The translations under genes and the position numbers were made by a program. Below, piece by piece: positions 1 through 5,970 of a DNA stretch of 11,978 nt (its first letter is position 1; the number at the start of each line of letters is the position of its first letter). The notes beneath the pieces were generated by a model. It was given only the letters and a program-made list of their open reading frames with translations, searched no databases and was not told the DNA's origin. This stretch comes from Thermoplasmata archaeon (GTDB lineage Archaea > Thermoplasmatota > Thermoplasmata > UBA184), in NCBI GenBank assembly GCA_021827545.1, contig JAKAVH010000079.1, forward strand, positions 1 through 11,978. Reading direction: 5' to 3'.

Positions 1-1
1 G

Positions 2-772
2 ATACGGTTCACGCAGTCCGACCTCGTCCGGATCCTCTGCACGGAAGGGCCGTTCGAGAAGTCCGACTTCTTCCCCGTGCCGTCGGTCGCGCCGATCAGT
101 GAGCTCGTCTCGATCATCCACGGCGAGGAGAAGATGACCCTGACGACCCACCCCGGCTGCGGATGCGCCACGTTCGCCTTTATCTCGAAGGACGGACAGA
201 AGATCACCCCGCTGCCGCGGTTCATGGACGTCGACGGGTTCTTCGAGAACGTCGAGTCGATGATCGAGAAGTACCGGGACGCCCGGTTCGCCCGTGTCCG
301 CACGGCCGTCGCGGGGGCCCGATTGATGCACGACGTCGCGAAGTACTTCGACTTCTCGAAGGCCCCGGAGGGCCTGAACGAGAAGAACGCGGTCCGCGTG
401 ATCGCGTCGATCTTCACCGAGGGCAACAAGGAGGCCGTCGCGAAGTTCACGTGGCGGACGCTCTACATCGGGAACATGCACTTCCAGGACGCGTACGACT
501 ACGACATCCAGCGGCTGATGCGCTGCGACATCCACTACGCCGTCCCGGACGGGCGCGTCATCCCGTTCTGCTCGTACAACTCGGGCCCGATCTACCGGAC
601 CGAGGTCGAGAAGAAGTTCTCGATCCCGATCCCGGACTGGCAGGCCGCCAAGAAGTCGGCGGGCGCACCGCTCAAGACGATCGAGACGATGGGGATCAAC
701 GGCGAGGTCATCGTCGACCCCGAGTACTACAAGATCCGGGCGTTGAAGAGCGCCCCCGGGATGTCGACCTAG
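2..772 (+). CDS. tes: Tetraether lipid synthase-like radical SAM protein, C-terminal part (5' truncated)
   Basis: The reading frame is open from the first bases, so the gene begins upstream; a GTG at 77 is only an internal codon. The visible ~256 residues match, from memory, the C-terminal half of the archaeal MJ0619/Tes family: a 'DFFPVPSVAPIS' segment, then 'HPGCGCATF' with Cys codons at 158 and 164, 'PLPRFMDVDGF', and near the end 'MRCDIHYAVPDGRVIPFC' with Cys codons at 524 and 569. Tes is a radical SAM enzyme that joins two archaeol chains to make membrane-spanning tetraether (GDGT) lipids and carries extra metal centres besides the radical SAM cluster; some visible Cys residues may serve these. 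The radical SAM CxxxCxxC motif would lie outside the window. Stop is TAG at 770-772. An uncharacterised radical SAM relative of the same family is the main alternative. Confidence 0.7.
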   Translation: MRFTQSDLVRILCTEGPFEKSDFFPVPSVAPISELVSIIHGEEKMTLTTHPGCGCATFAFISKDGQKITPLPRFMDVDGFFENVESMIEKYRDARFARVRTAVAGARLMHDVAKYFDFSKAPEGLNEKNAVRVIASIFTEGNKEAVAKFTWRTLYIGNMHFQDAYDYDIQRLMRCDIHYAVPDGRVIPFCSYNSGPIYRTEVEKKFSIPIPDWQAAKKSAGAPLKTIETMGINGEVIVDPEYYKIRALKSAPGMST

Positions 773-818
773 GCCCGCGGGACCGCGAGCGGTCCTTTCG
801 GAACCTCTTCCTGCCTCT

Positions 819-1283
819 CTACGGGTCGGGCTCGCCCCGCCGGCGCTCGAAGAGGACGGCGCCGGCGCGGCGGACCCGCTCGCTCTCGGGCATCCCCGCC
901 CGGGAGCCTTCGGAGATCCTCCGGTCGATCTCCTTCCAGACGGTCGCGGAGCGGACCCCCCCGCGCCGGGACGGGAGGAGCGGCGAGGCGTCCGGGTGCT
1001 CGCCGAACCAGGCGAATCCCGCCTCGATGTGCTTGCATGTCCCAAGGCCGCGGCGGGCGAAGTCCGTGCAGGTACACAGGGCCGACCCGGCCGCGGGGAA
1101 CTCGGGCAGGAGGACCCAGTACGCGGTCCCGTGGAGCGGATTGCGGACCTCGAGGATGGGGTAGACCTCGCGCGTCCTCAACCGGACGTCGAGCGGTTCC
1201 TCGACGGCCCGGGTCTTCCGCTCGCCGACCGCTCGGCTCCGGTCGGCCGGGGTCGGACGTGGTTCCCGAACCCGTCGCACCAC
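819..1283 (-). CDS. SWIM zinc-finger domain protein
   Basis: This protein of about 154 residues has a clear SWIM motif, C-x-C-x10-C-x-H, in 'CTCTDFARRGLGTCKH' (Cys70, Cys72, Cys83, His85, counted from the GTG start). It is preceded by a 'YPILEVRNPLHGTAYWVLLP' beta-rich segment that commonly leads into SWIM in archaeal proteins. SWIM modules bind zinc and are thought to contact DNA or protein; no second catalytic domain is visible, so the role is unknown. An ATG exists at 1301, but a TATA-like GTAAATAG on this strand centres near 1311, so transcription should start near 1285. I therefore prefer the GTG at 1283, or the adjacent GTG at 1280, as a leaderless start. The gene is convergent with the Tes-like gene, 46 bases apart, and divergent from the antiporter. 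Confidence 0.82.
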   Translation of the reverse strand: MVRRVREPRPTPADRSRAVGERKTRAVEEPLDVRLRTREVYPILEVRNPLHGTAYWVLLPEFPAAGSALCTCTDFARRGLGTCKHIEAGFAWFGEHPDASPLLPSRRGGVRSATVWKEIDRRISEGSRAGMPESERVRRAGAVLFERRRGEPDP

Positions 1284-1307
1284 GCCTCTCCCGAGGGGCA
1301 TGGCCCC

Positions 1308-1314
1308 TATTTAC
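1308..1314 (-). promoter_or_regulatory. TATA box for the SWIM gene
   Basis: On the minus strand this reads GTAAATA inside GC-rich flanks. It lies about 28 bases upstream of the GTG at 1283, the same spacing as other leaderless starts in this window. It falls too close to the ATG at 1301 for that codon to be transcribed. Confidence 0.5.
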
Positions 1315-1356
1315 GCGCCCCCGTGGCCCGAAGGGTGCGACCGCTCGACCGGAACC

Positions 1357-1380
1357 TAGTTATCCCGGGGCGACGCCCCG
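1357..1380 (+). promoter_or_regulatory. Putative TATA box and adjoining 15-base dyad upstream of the antiporter
   Basis: A TAGTTATC element at 1357-1364 is the only A/T island before the antiporter gene. It predicts transcription from about 1387 and so a leader of roughly 78 bases. Directly after it, 1366-1380 is the perfect dyad CGGGGCG-A-CGCCCCG, placed between TATA box and expected start where a repressor could bind. GC-rich dyads arise easily by chance in this genome, so the operator reading is tentative. Confidence 0.35.
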
Positions 1381-1464
1381 AAACCGACGGCTCGGGGGCG
1401 GGGCCCGGCCACCGACCGGCCGCGAGACCCGGCCGACCCGCTCGGCACCGTCCGGATCGGACCG

Positions 1465-2760
1465 GTGGACAGCACGACCCTCTTCCTCGTGGGGCTCTTC
1501 CTCCTGGTCGCCTGCGCGGTCCTGGTCGGGGAGCTCTTCAGCCGGCTCGGCCAGGCAGCCCTGGTCGGCCAGCTTCTGGTCGGGATCGTGATCGGCCCGA
1601 CGTTCCTCGGATCGTTGCTCGGGTTCTCGAGCCTCGCCACGCCGTTCTCGGGGCTCCAGTTCCTCGCGACGTTCTTCATCCTCATGACCGCCGGGCTCGC
1701 GGTGACGCCCCAGCAGATCCGCTCGACCGGCGGGCCGGCCGCGCTTTTGGGGATCGCGATCTTCGTGGTGCCGTTCCTGACCGGTACCCTGGTCGTACAC
1801 CTCCTCTACCCGGGACTCTCGATCCTGACCGCGCTGTTCGTCTCGCTGACGATCTCGATCACCGCGCTTCCCGTGCTCGCGATCATGCTCCGCGAGTTCG
1901 GGCTGTTCCGGAGCCGGTTCGGCACGGTCCTCATGAACACCTCGCTCGTGAACGAGCTCGCCGCGGTGACGGTCTTCGCGGTACTGCTGAGGGTCCAGGG
2001 GAACATCGGGAGCCCGCTCCTCGCCGTTGTGACGGCGGTCGTCACGGTCGCGCTGTTCCTCGCGTCGGTCCTCCTCGTCCACATGGCCCTCGTGAGCCTC
2101 CGGCGGGTCCGGGTCTGGGGACGGATGGTCGAGAGGTTCCGAGAGACCTGGCGAATCCCCGAAGCGGGGTTCGCGGTGCTGATGGTGGTCGCGCTCGGCG
2201 CGGCCCTCTACTCCCAGTTCCTCGGGCTCACGTTCCTCGTCGGGGCGTTCTACGCCGGGATCCTCGTCACCCCCGAGAGCGCGGGGCGCCGTCAGCACCG
2301 AACGATCAGCCTCGTCTTCGAGGCGGTCACCTGGGGGTTCTTCATCCCGCTCTTCTTCGCCCTCGTCGGCTTCGGGATGGATCTGAGGAGCCTCGCCGCC
2401 TCGCCCGCCACTCTGCTCGTCTTCGCGGTGCTCGGGGGGTTCGCGTTCCTTTCGAAGGTCGCGACGGGGAGCCTGATCGCCCGCGGGCTCGGCTGGACCC
2501 GGGACGAGTCGCTGTGCGCCGGCTTCCTCGTCTCGAGCCGGGGAGCGGTCGAGCTCGCGATGGCGGTCATCCTGCTCGACCAGGGGATCTTCTCCCGCAC
2601 GATCTACACGGTGGTCGCGGGGGTCGGTCTCGTGACGACGTTCCTCGCCCCGATCGGTTCGAAGCCGTTCGTGCGCTCGATACCGGCGGAGCGCCGGAGG
2701 GCCGACGAGGAATCGGCGAATGCCCCGCTCGAGGCGTGGATCCCGCCGCCCGACTTCTAG
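1465..2760 (+). CDS. Cation:proton antiporter, CPA2 / Kef-NapA type
   Basis: This 431-residue integral membrane protein has about 12 hydrophobic segments. It should exchange Na+ or K+ for protons across the cytoplasmic membrane. Family landmarks are the N-terminal 'GQLLVGIVIGPTFLG' loop, the 'SLTISITALPVLAIMLREFGL' segment preceding a re-entrant or unwound helix, and near the end 'SSRGAVELAMAVILLDQGI', typical of CPA2 members. There is no C-terminal TrkA-N domain, so it is not a full Kef channel-like protein. Where relatives have Asp-Asp or Gln-Asp in the ion-binding helix, this protein reads Asn-Glu ('SLVNELAAV'). The GTG start at 1465 is chosen because the protein begins directly with the first hydrophobic helix and no ATG, GTG or TTG lies in frame between the putative promoter and this codon; ribosome-binding sequence is weak. 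It appears to be a single-gene unit. Confidence 0.88.
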   Translation: MDSTTLFLVGLFLLVACAVLVGELFSRLGQAALVGQLLVGIVIGPTFLGSLLGFSSLATPFSGLQFLATFFILMTAGLAVTPQQIRSTGGPAALLGIAIFVVPFLTGTLVVHLLYPGLSILTALFVSLTISITALPVLAIMLREFGLFRSRFGTVLMNTSLVNELAAVTVFAVLLRVQGNIGSPLLAVVTAVVTVALFLASVLLVHMALVSLRRVRVWGRMVERFRETWRIPEAGFAVLMVVALGAALYSQFLGLTFLVGAFYAGILVTPESAGRRQHRTISLVFEAVTWGFFIPLFFALVGFGMDLRSLAASPATLLVFAVLGGFAFLSKVATGSLIARGLGWTRDESLCAGFLVSSRGAVELAMAVILLDQGIFSRTIYTVVAGVGLVTTFLAPIGSKPFVRSIPAERRRADEESANAPLEAWIPPPDF

Positions 2761-2808
2761 GAGGGGGGCGCGCGCGGCGAGGACCGGGGTAGACCCGGCC
2801 GCAGCTAC

Positions 2809-2817
2809 GGTTATCTT
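2809..2817 (+). promoter_or_regulatory. TATA box for the small membrane protein / HAD pair
   Basis: GGTTATCTT, centred near 2813, sits 28 bases before the ATG at 2841. This supports leaderless transcription and decides between that ATG and the upstream in-frame GTG at 2829. Confidence 0.5.
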
Positions 2818-2840
2818 CCTGGCGTCGCGTGGCCGCACCG

Positions 2841-3068
2841 ATGGCCACGACCCGTACCTCCCCTCCCGGCCGGCCGCGCCGACGGGGCCTATCGAAGACC
2901 GCGAAGATCTCCCTCGGGCTGGCCCTGACGCTCGTCGGGCTCTTCCTGCTCGCGATCCTCTTCCCCACGGCGCCGGGCCCCCTCGCGACCGTCCTCCCGG
3001 TGGCCGCGGTGGGGATCGCCGCCCTCTGGGTCGGGGGGATCCTGATGGGGGTCGGCAGCCGCTCGTGA
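2841..3068 (+). CDS. Small two-helix membrane protein
   Basis: This protein of 75 residues has a basic, Pro/Arg-rich N-terminus (about residues 1-20), a hydrophobic helix at about 22-42, a short Pro/Gly turn ('FPTAPGP') and a second helix at about 48-70. The positive charges predict both ends in the cytoplasm. I do not recognise a family. Its TGA stop overlaps the GTG start of the following HAD phosphatase (GTGA), so the two are very likely co-transcribed and translationally coupled. The ATG at 2841 is preferred over the GTG at 2829 on promoter spacing. Confidence 0.62.
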   Translation: MATTRTSPPGRPRRRGLSKTAKISLGLALTLVGLFLLAILFPTAPGPLATVLPVAAVGIAALWVGGILMGVGSRS

Positions 3069-3727
3069 GCGCCTCGGGGTCGACGTTCCCCTGGCGGCTC
3101 GTTACCGTAGATATCGACGGGACCCTCACGCGCGTCCACGGCTGGCGGGAGATCGCCATGGCCTTCGGGAGGGTCCCGGAGTACGAAGGCATCGACCGGA
3201 GGTTCCGCGCGGACGAGCTCGATCGGAACGGCTACGTCGCCCGGCTTATCGACCTCGCCCGGGGCCGCACCCTCTCCGAGGTGGAGGAGGTCCTCTCCCG
3301 CACGCCGAAGCTCGACGGGATCGGGGCGGGCGTCGCTCGCCTCCGCGCGCTCGGGTGCCGGACGGCCCTCCTTACCCACAACCCGACCTACGTGACCGAC
3401 TGGTATCGGGCGACCTTCGGTTTCGACGACGCCGAGGGGACCCCGACGCCTCCGATCGGGAGGGGGCCGATCGGCCCAGTGGGTCGGGTGGGGGTCGACA
3501 AGCGCCGGGGACTCGCGGGGCTCGTCGCGCGCGCGGCCGTGCCGCCCTCGGCGGTCGCGCACGTTGGGGACGGCCCGTCGGACGCGGAGCTGTTCCCGCT
3601 CGTCGGCGGGGGCGTCGCGCTCAACTCCTCCTCGGCGGCCGTCCGCGCGGCCGCCGACATCGCGATCTCGACCACCGACTTTCGCGACGTCGTGGACGCG
3701 CTGGGGCGGCTCTCGCCCCGGGCGTGA
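3065..3727 (+). CDS. HAD-superfamily phosphatase (SerB-like)
   Basis: This 220-residue hydrolase carries all four HAD motifs. Motif I is DIDGT (Asp16 nucleophile, Asp18 acid/base), motif II is Thr104 in 'LLTHN', motif III is Lys146 in 'GVDKRRGL', and motif IV is GDGPSD (Asp169, Asp173), which binds Mg2+. The helical insert after motif I (about residues 25-85) resembles the cap of phosphoserine phosphatase-like enzymes. The substrate cannot be read from sequence; phosphoserine or a small phosphorylated metabolite are the likely classes. The GTG at 3065 overlaps the stop of the upstream membrane protein and puts motif I at the usual distance from the N-terminus. A longer open frame runs upstream through the preceding gene, but it contains no plausible domain. 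Confidence 0.82.
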   Translation: MSASGSTFPWRLVTVDIDGTLTRVHGWREIAMAFGRVPEYEGIDRRFRADELDRNGYVARLIDLARGRTLSEVEEVLSRTPKLDGIGAGVARLRALGCRTALLTHNPTYVTDWYRATFGFDDAEGTPTPPIGRGPIGPVGRVGVDKRRGLAGLVARAAVPPSAVAHVGDGPSDAELFPLVGGGVALNSSSAAVRAAADIAISTTDFRDVVDALGRLSPRA

Positions 3728-3752
3728 ACGGTGCGCCCCGGCCCGCACAGGA

Positions 3753-3760
3753 TTCTTATA
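3753..3760 (+). promoter_or_regulatory. TATA box for the gene at 3788
   Basis: TTCTTATA, an A/T island in GC-rich sequence, is centred about 31 bases before the ATG at 3788. It supports that start rather than an upstream in-frame ATG at 3731, which would lie upstream of transcription. Confidence 0.5.
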
Positions 3761-3787
3761 GCGCCCGCGCCGTCGAACCGGTGCCCG

Positions 3788-4366
3788 ATGGAGTACGTGG
3801 TCGTCCGGGCCACCCACCCGACGTGGCTCACGATGCAGTTGCCGCACGAGGTGGCGGAGCTGATAGGGTATCGCCCCGAGGACGGTTCCCACCGCGAGGC
3901 GAGCCGGACGGTCTCCTTCCTCGCCCGCGGGCCGGGGTTCTGCCGCGTGATCGCCTCCCATCCCGCGCGCGAGGCGCTCGCCGTCGAGGCGGTGCGCAAC
4001 CGTCTCATCGCTTCCGCCCGCCCGGGGGACCGACACCTCTTCACGCTGCCGGCGCCGGTCGTCCACCACTTGGGGCTCCAGGTCTACTCCCGCGGCGCGC
4101 GCCTGCGGGGGACGGACGACGCGGTCCTCTGGCTCGTTCCGGCCCCCGAGTACTACGAGTACCGCTCGGTCGTCGAGTCGGGGAAACGGTGGAGCGGACC
4201 GTCCGGGACCCCGTTCGCGCACACCTACCTCGCAAAATCCCTCGTGCCGTTCGCCCGGGAGCTCGGCGCCCTCGCCGAGCTCGAGTACCGTATCGAGGAG
4301 GAGGAGTGGCGGCCGGCGGTCGAGGCGCTGCAGAGGGTCGGGCGGGGGCGGAGGGTGCTCCTTTAA
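3788..4366 (+). CDS. Hypothetical protein with possible AbrB-like segments
   Basis: I do not recognise this 192-residue protein with confidence. It contains two segments with the feel of swapped-hairpin AbrB/MraZ-type DNA-binding folds. One is near the N-terminus ('TMQLPHEVAELIGYRPEDG'). The clearer one, near residues 83-115, has 'FTLPAPVVHHLGLQV' followed by 'LWLVPAPEYYEYR'. The C-terminal third is charged and helical. If the AbrB reading is right it could be a regulator or DNA-associated protein; this is inference from spacing of Leu-Pro and Val-Val-x-x-Leu-Gly patterns only. It has its own promoter and is separated from the next gene by 86 bases, so it is probably a single-gene unit. Confidence 0.72.
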   Translation: MEYVVVRATHPTWLTMQLPHEVAELIGYRPEDGSHREASRTVSFLARGPGFCRVIASHPAREALAVEAVRNRLIASARPGDRHLFTLPAPVVHHLGLQVYSRGARLRGTDDAVLWLVPAPEYYEYRSVVESGKRWSGPSGTPFAHTYLAKSLVPFARELGALAELEYRIEEEEWRPAVEALQRVGRGRRVLL

Positions 4367-4420
4367 GGGGGGTATTTGGTCCCCCGGAACGGGTCTACGG
4401 GGCCTGGGGTTTGCCGAAGG

Positions 4421-4429
4421 TATTTATAC
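4421..4429 (+). promoter_or_regulatory. Strong TATA box for the gene at 4453
   Basis: TATTTATAC, centred near 4426, is the best archaeal TATA match in the window. It lies 27 bases before the ATG at 4453, indicating a leaderless mRNA. Confidence 0.68.
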
Positions 4430-4452
4430 CGACCGAACGGATAGTTTTGCGC

Positions 4453-5121
4453 ATGCGTAGCTCCGACCGGGAGAGCTCGAAGGGCTCGGCCAATCGCCCC
4501 TACACGCTCCGTAATCCGGTGCCGTTGCGCTCGGAGGACGACGTGCGGTTGACCCGCGCGGGAATCCCGACCGACGCCGCTCTCGCGGAGGTGGCGGGAC
4601 CGGTCGATTTCGACTCGCTCGCGAAGGCGATCCGTCGGTCGGTCGGCCACGAGGGGATGCGGCCGGAGGACGCCCGGTCGATCGCGGCGCACGTCCTCAA
4701 TTTCTTCGGGTTCAACCAGCGGATCATCGACAACGTCCTCGAGCCGGACGACCGCGACACGTTTTACATGCTCGAGGACACGGGGATCCTCGAGACCGAG
4801 CGGGACGAGACCACGCTCTACGACGGACGCGAGTGGAGGATCCATTACTGGATGTTCCGCAAGGATCGGATCTTCGACCTGGCCCGCGAGGAGAGCGCCG
4901 CGATGGCGGCCGCGGGCGAGCAGGAGATCGTCTACTCCTCGAACTCCCACCGCTCGGGTGGGTTCCGGCTTCCGCACGGCGAGCACGGTACCGGCCTCGC
5001 CGCGCACGCGGTCTACCACGAGCTCGGCGACGAGATCTGGCTCGAACGCCGCCAGAACCCGACCACGGCGCCCGAACCGCCCGCTCCGGCCCGGCCGCGA
5101 CGCCGCGCCGACGGGCTCTAA
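4453..5121 (+). CDS. Conserved archaeal protein of unknown function (DUF6015-like)
   Basis: This protein has 222 residues. Its core, about residues 50-145, reads as a helical bundle plus a winged or beta segment: 'FDSLAKAIRRSVG', 'EDARSIAAHVLNFFGFNQRIIDNVLEPDDRDTFYMLED', 'REWRIHYWMFRKDRI'. This pattern strongly resembles an uncharacterised archaeal family that I believe is catalogued as DUF6015, common in Thermoplasmata and relatives; the family name is from memory. The first 45 residues and the last 25 (Pro/Ala/Arg-rich) look disordered. No catalytic motif is visible, so a nucleic-acid or protein-binding role is possible but not shown. The start is set by the strong TATA box 27 bases upstream; longer frames upstream run through unrelated sequence. 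Confidence 0.82.
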   Translation: MRSSDRESSKGSANRPYTLRNPVPLRSEDDVRLTRAGIPTDAALAEVAGPVDFDSLAKAIRRSVGHEGMRPEDARSIAAHVLNFFGFNQRIIDNVLEPDDRDTFYMLEDTGILETERDETTLYDGREWRIHYWMFRKDRIFDLAREESAAMAAAGEQEIVYSSNSHRSGGFRLPHGEHGTGLAAHAVYHELGDEIWLERRQNPTTAPEPPAPARPRRRADGL

Positions 5122-5191
5122 CGCGCCCGGACCTCGCCGACCCCTTTTGGCCCCGGTACGGCTGGGCAGGGTGGGAGGCGCGCCGCCGCGA

Positions 5192-5216
5192 GCCCGCCTT
5201 CGACTGAGGGGCGGGC
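5192..5216. repeat. GC-rich inverted repeat in the intergenic region
   Basis: GCCCGCC at 5192-5198 pairs perfectly with GGCGGGC at 5210-5216 across an 11-base loop, in the 216-base gap between the DUF6015-like gene and trmY. No U-run follows, so it is not an obvious terminator. It could be chance in this base composition. Confidence 0.25.
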
Positions 5217-5307
5217 CGAGGGGCGATAGCCTCCGGGTCCCCCTCGTCCTCCCGGCGACCCGGCCCGTTTCCCCCACGAACCCGCCCCCGCCCGGGGGGT
5301 CGCCGAA

Positions 5308-5315
5308 CCCTTAAC
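5308..5315 (+). promoter_or_regulatory. TATA-like element for trmY
   Basis: CCCTTAAC is the only A/T island in this stretch. It is centred about 26 bases before the ATG at 5338, consistent with a leaderless transcript. Confidence 0.45.
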
Positions 5316-5337
5316 CGCCGCCGCGCGTGGGGGGCCG

Positions 5338-5970
5338 ATGCGGCGGTTCCTGCTCCTCGCGCATCGCGTCCCGGTCTCGGGCGCCTTCACACTGAACGAC
5401 CTCGCCGGCGGCGCGGGCCGGATGGACGAGGTCGCTCGCGCGGTCTCGACCGCGTTCACGCTCTCGAACGACCTGCGTCGGGAGACCGAGGTGACGGTCC
5501 TCCTGGTCGCCGAGCCGTCTCCGCTCGCCCGCCGGATCGACCTCATCGGCCACCGGTTGCGCTACCTCAACCCGGACGAGCGGTCGACGGCGGCGCTCCT
5601 CAAGAACGCGCTCGTGCGGTCGATCGGCTTCTCCCGCCCGTTCGAGTCGTCGCCCGGGCTCACGGTGGCTCCGGCCGATCCCCCGGAGGACCTGCGGGCG
5701 TTCCTGGCGCGCCCGGACGCCTTCTGGTTGACCGAGTCGGGCGGGCCGCTCGGCGAGTGGGCGCCCGGGCGCACCGAGTTCTCGGCGGTCGTGTCGGACC
5801 CGTACGACCCGACCCCCGAGGAGGTGACGGTGCTGGATGCGAGCGGGGTCGCCCGGGTGTCGGTCGGACCACGGTCGCTGCGCACGAGCCAGGTCGTCGA
5901 TGCGGTCCAGCTCGAGTTCGACCGCCGCGAGTGGCGCTCCGCCCGTCCCGGCCCCCGGACGTCGAGCTAG
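5338..5970 (+). CDS. trmY: tRNA (pseudouridine(54)-N1)-methyltransferase
   Basis: This is a 210-residue SPOUT methyltransferase of the COG1901/DUF358 family, which uses S-adenosylmethionine to convert pseudouridine 54 of archaeal tRNA to N1-methylpseudouridine in the T loop. The N-terminal block is diagnostic: 'FTLNDLAGGAGRMDEVARAV' then 'AFTLSNDLRRETEV' (residues about 17-52), followed by 'LRYLNPDERSTAALLKNAL' (about 74-92), matching the Methanocaldococcus jannaschii enzyme as I remember it. The SAM-binding knot region is C-terminal ('VVSDPYDPTPEE', 'VSVGPRSL'). Near residue 186, where the family as I recall has a conserved Cys, this protein has Val. The ATG at 5338 agrees with the promoter. 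Its last four bases overlap the end of the convergent FtsZ-like gene. Confidence 0.88.
   Translation: MRRFLLLAHRVPVSGAFTLNDLAGGAGRMDEVARAVSTAFTLSNDLRRETEVTVLLVAEPSPLARRIDLIGHRLRYLNPDERSTAALLKNALVRSIGFSRPFESSPGLTVAPADPPEDLRAFLARPDAFWLTESGGPLGEWAPGRTEFSAVVSDPYDPTPEEVTVLDASGVARVSVGPRSLRTSQVVDAVQLEFDRREWRSARPGPRTSS

Noticed and set aside
77..79. GTG at 77 as the start of the first gene
   Set aside because: The frame stays open to base 2 and the upstream residues continue the family pattern, so the gene is cut by the window edge.
4367..4385. GGGGGG...CCCCC hairpin after the gene ending at 4366, as a terminator
   Set aside because: Short stem with no following T-run; archaeal termination usually depends on oligo-T, which is absent.
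5122..5337. Possible tRNA or C/D box RNA in the 216-base gap
   Set aside because: A TTCGA-like loop and a CTGA box can be found, but no cloverleaf folds by eye and no matching C box is present.
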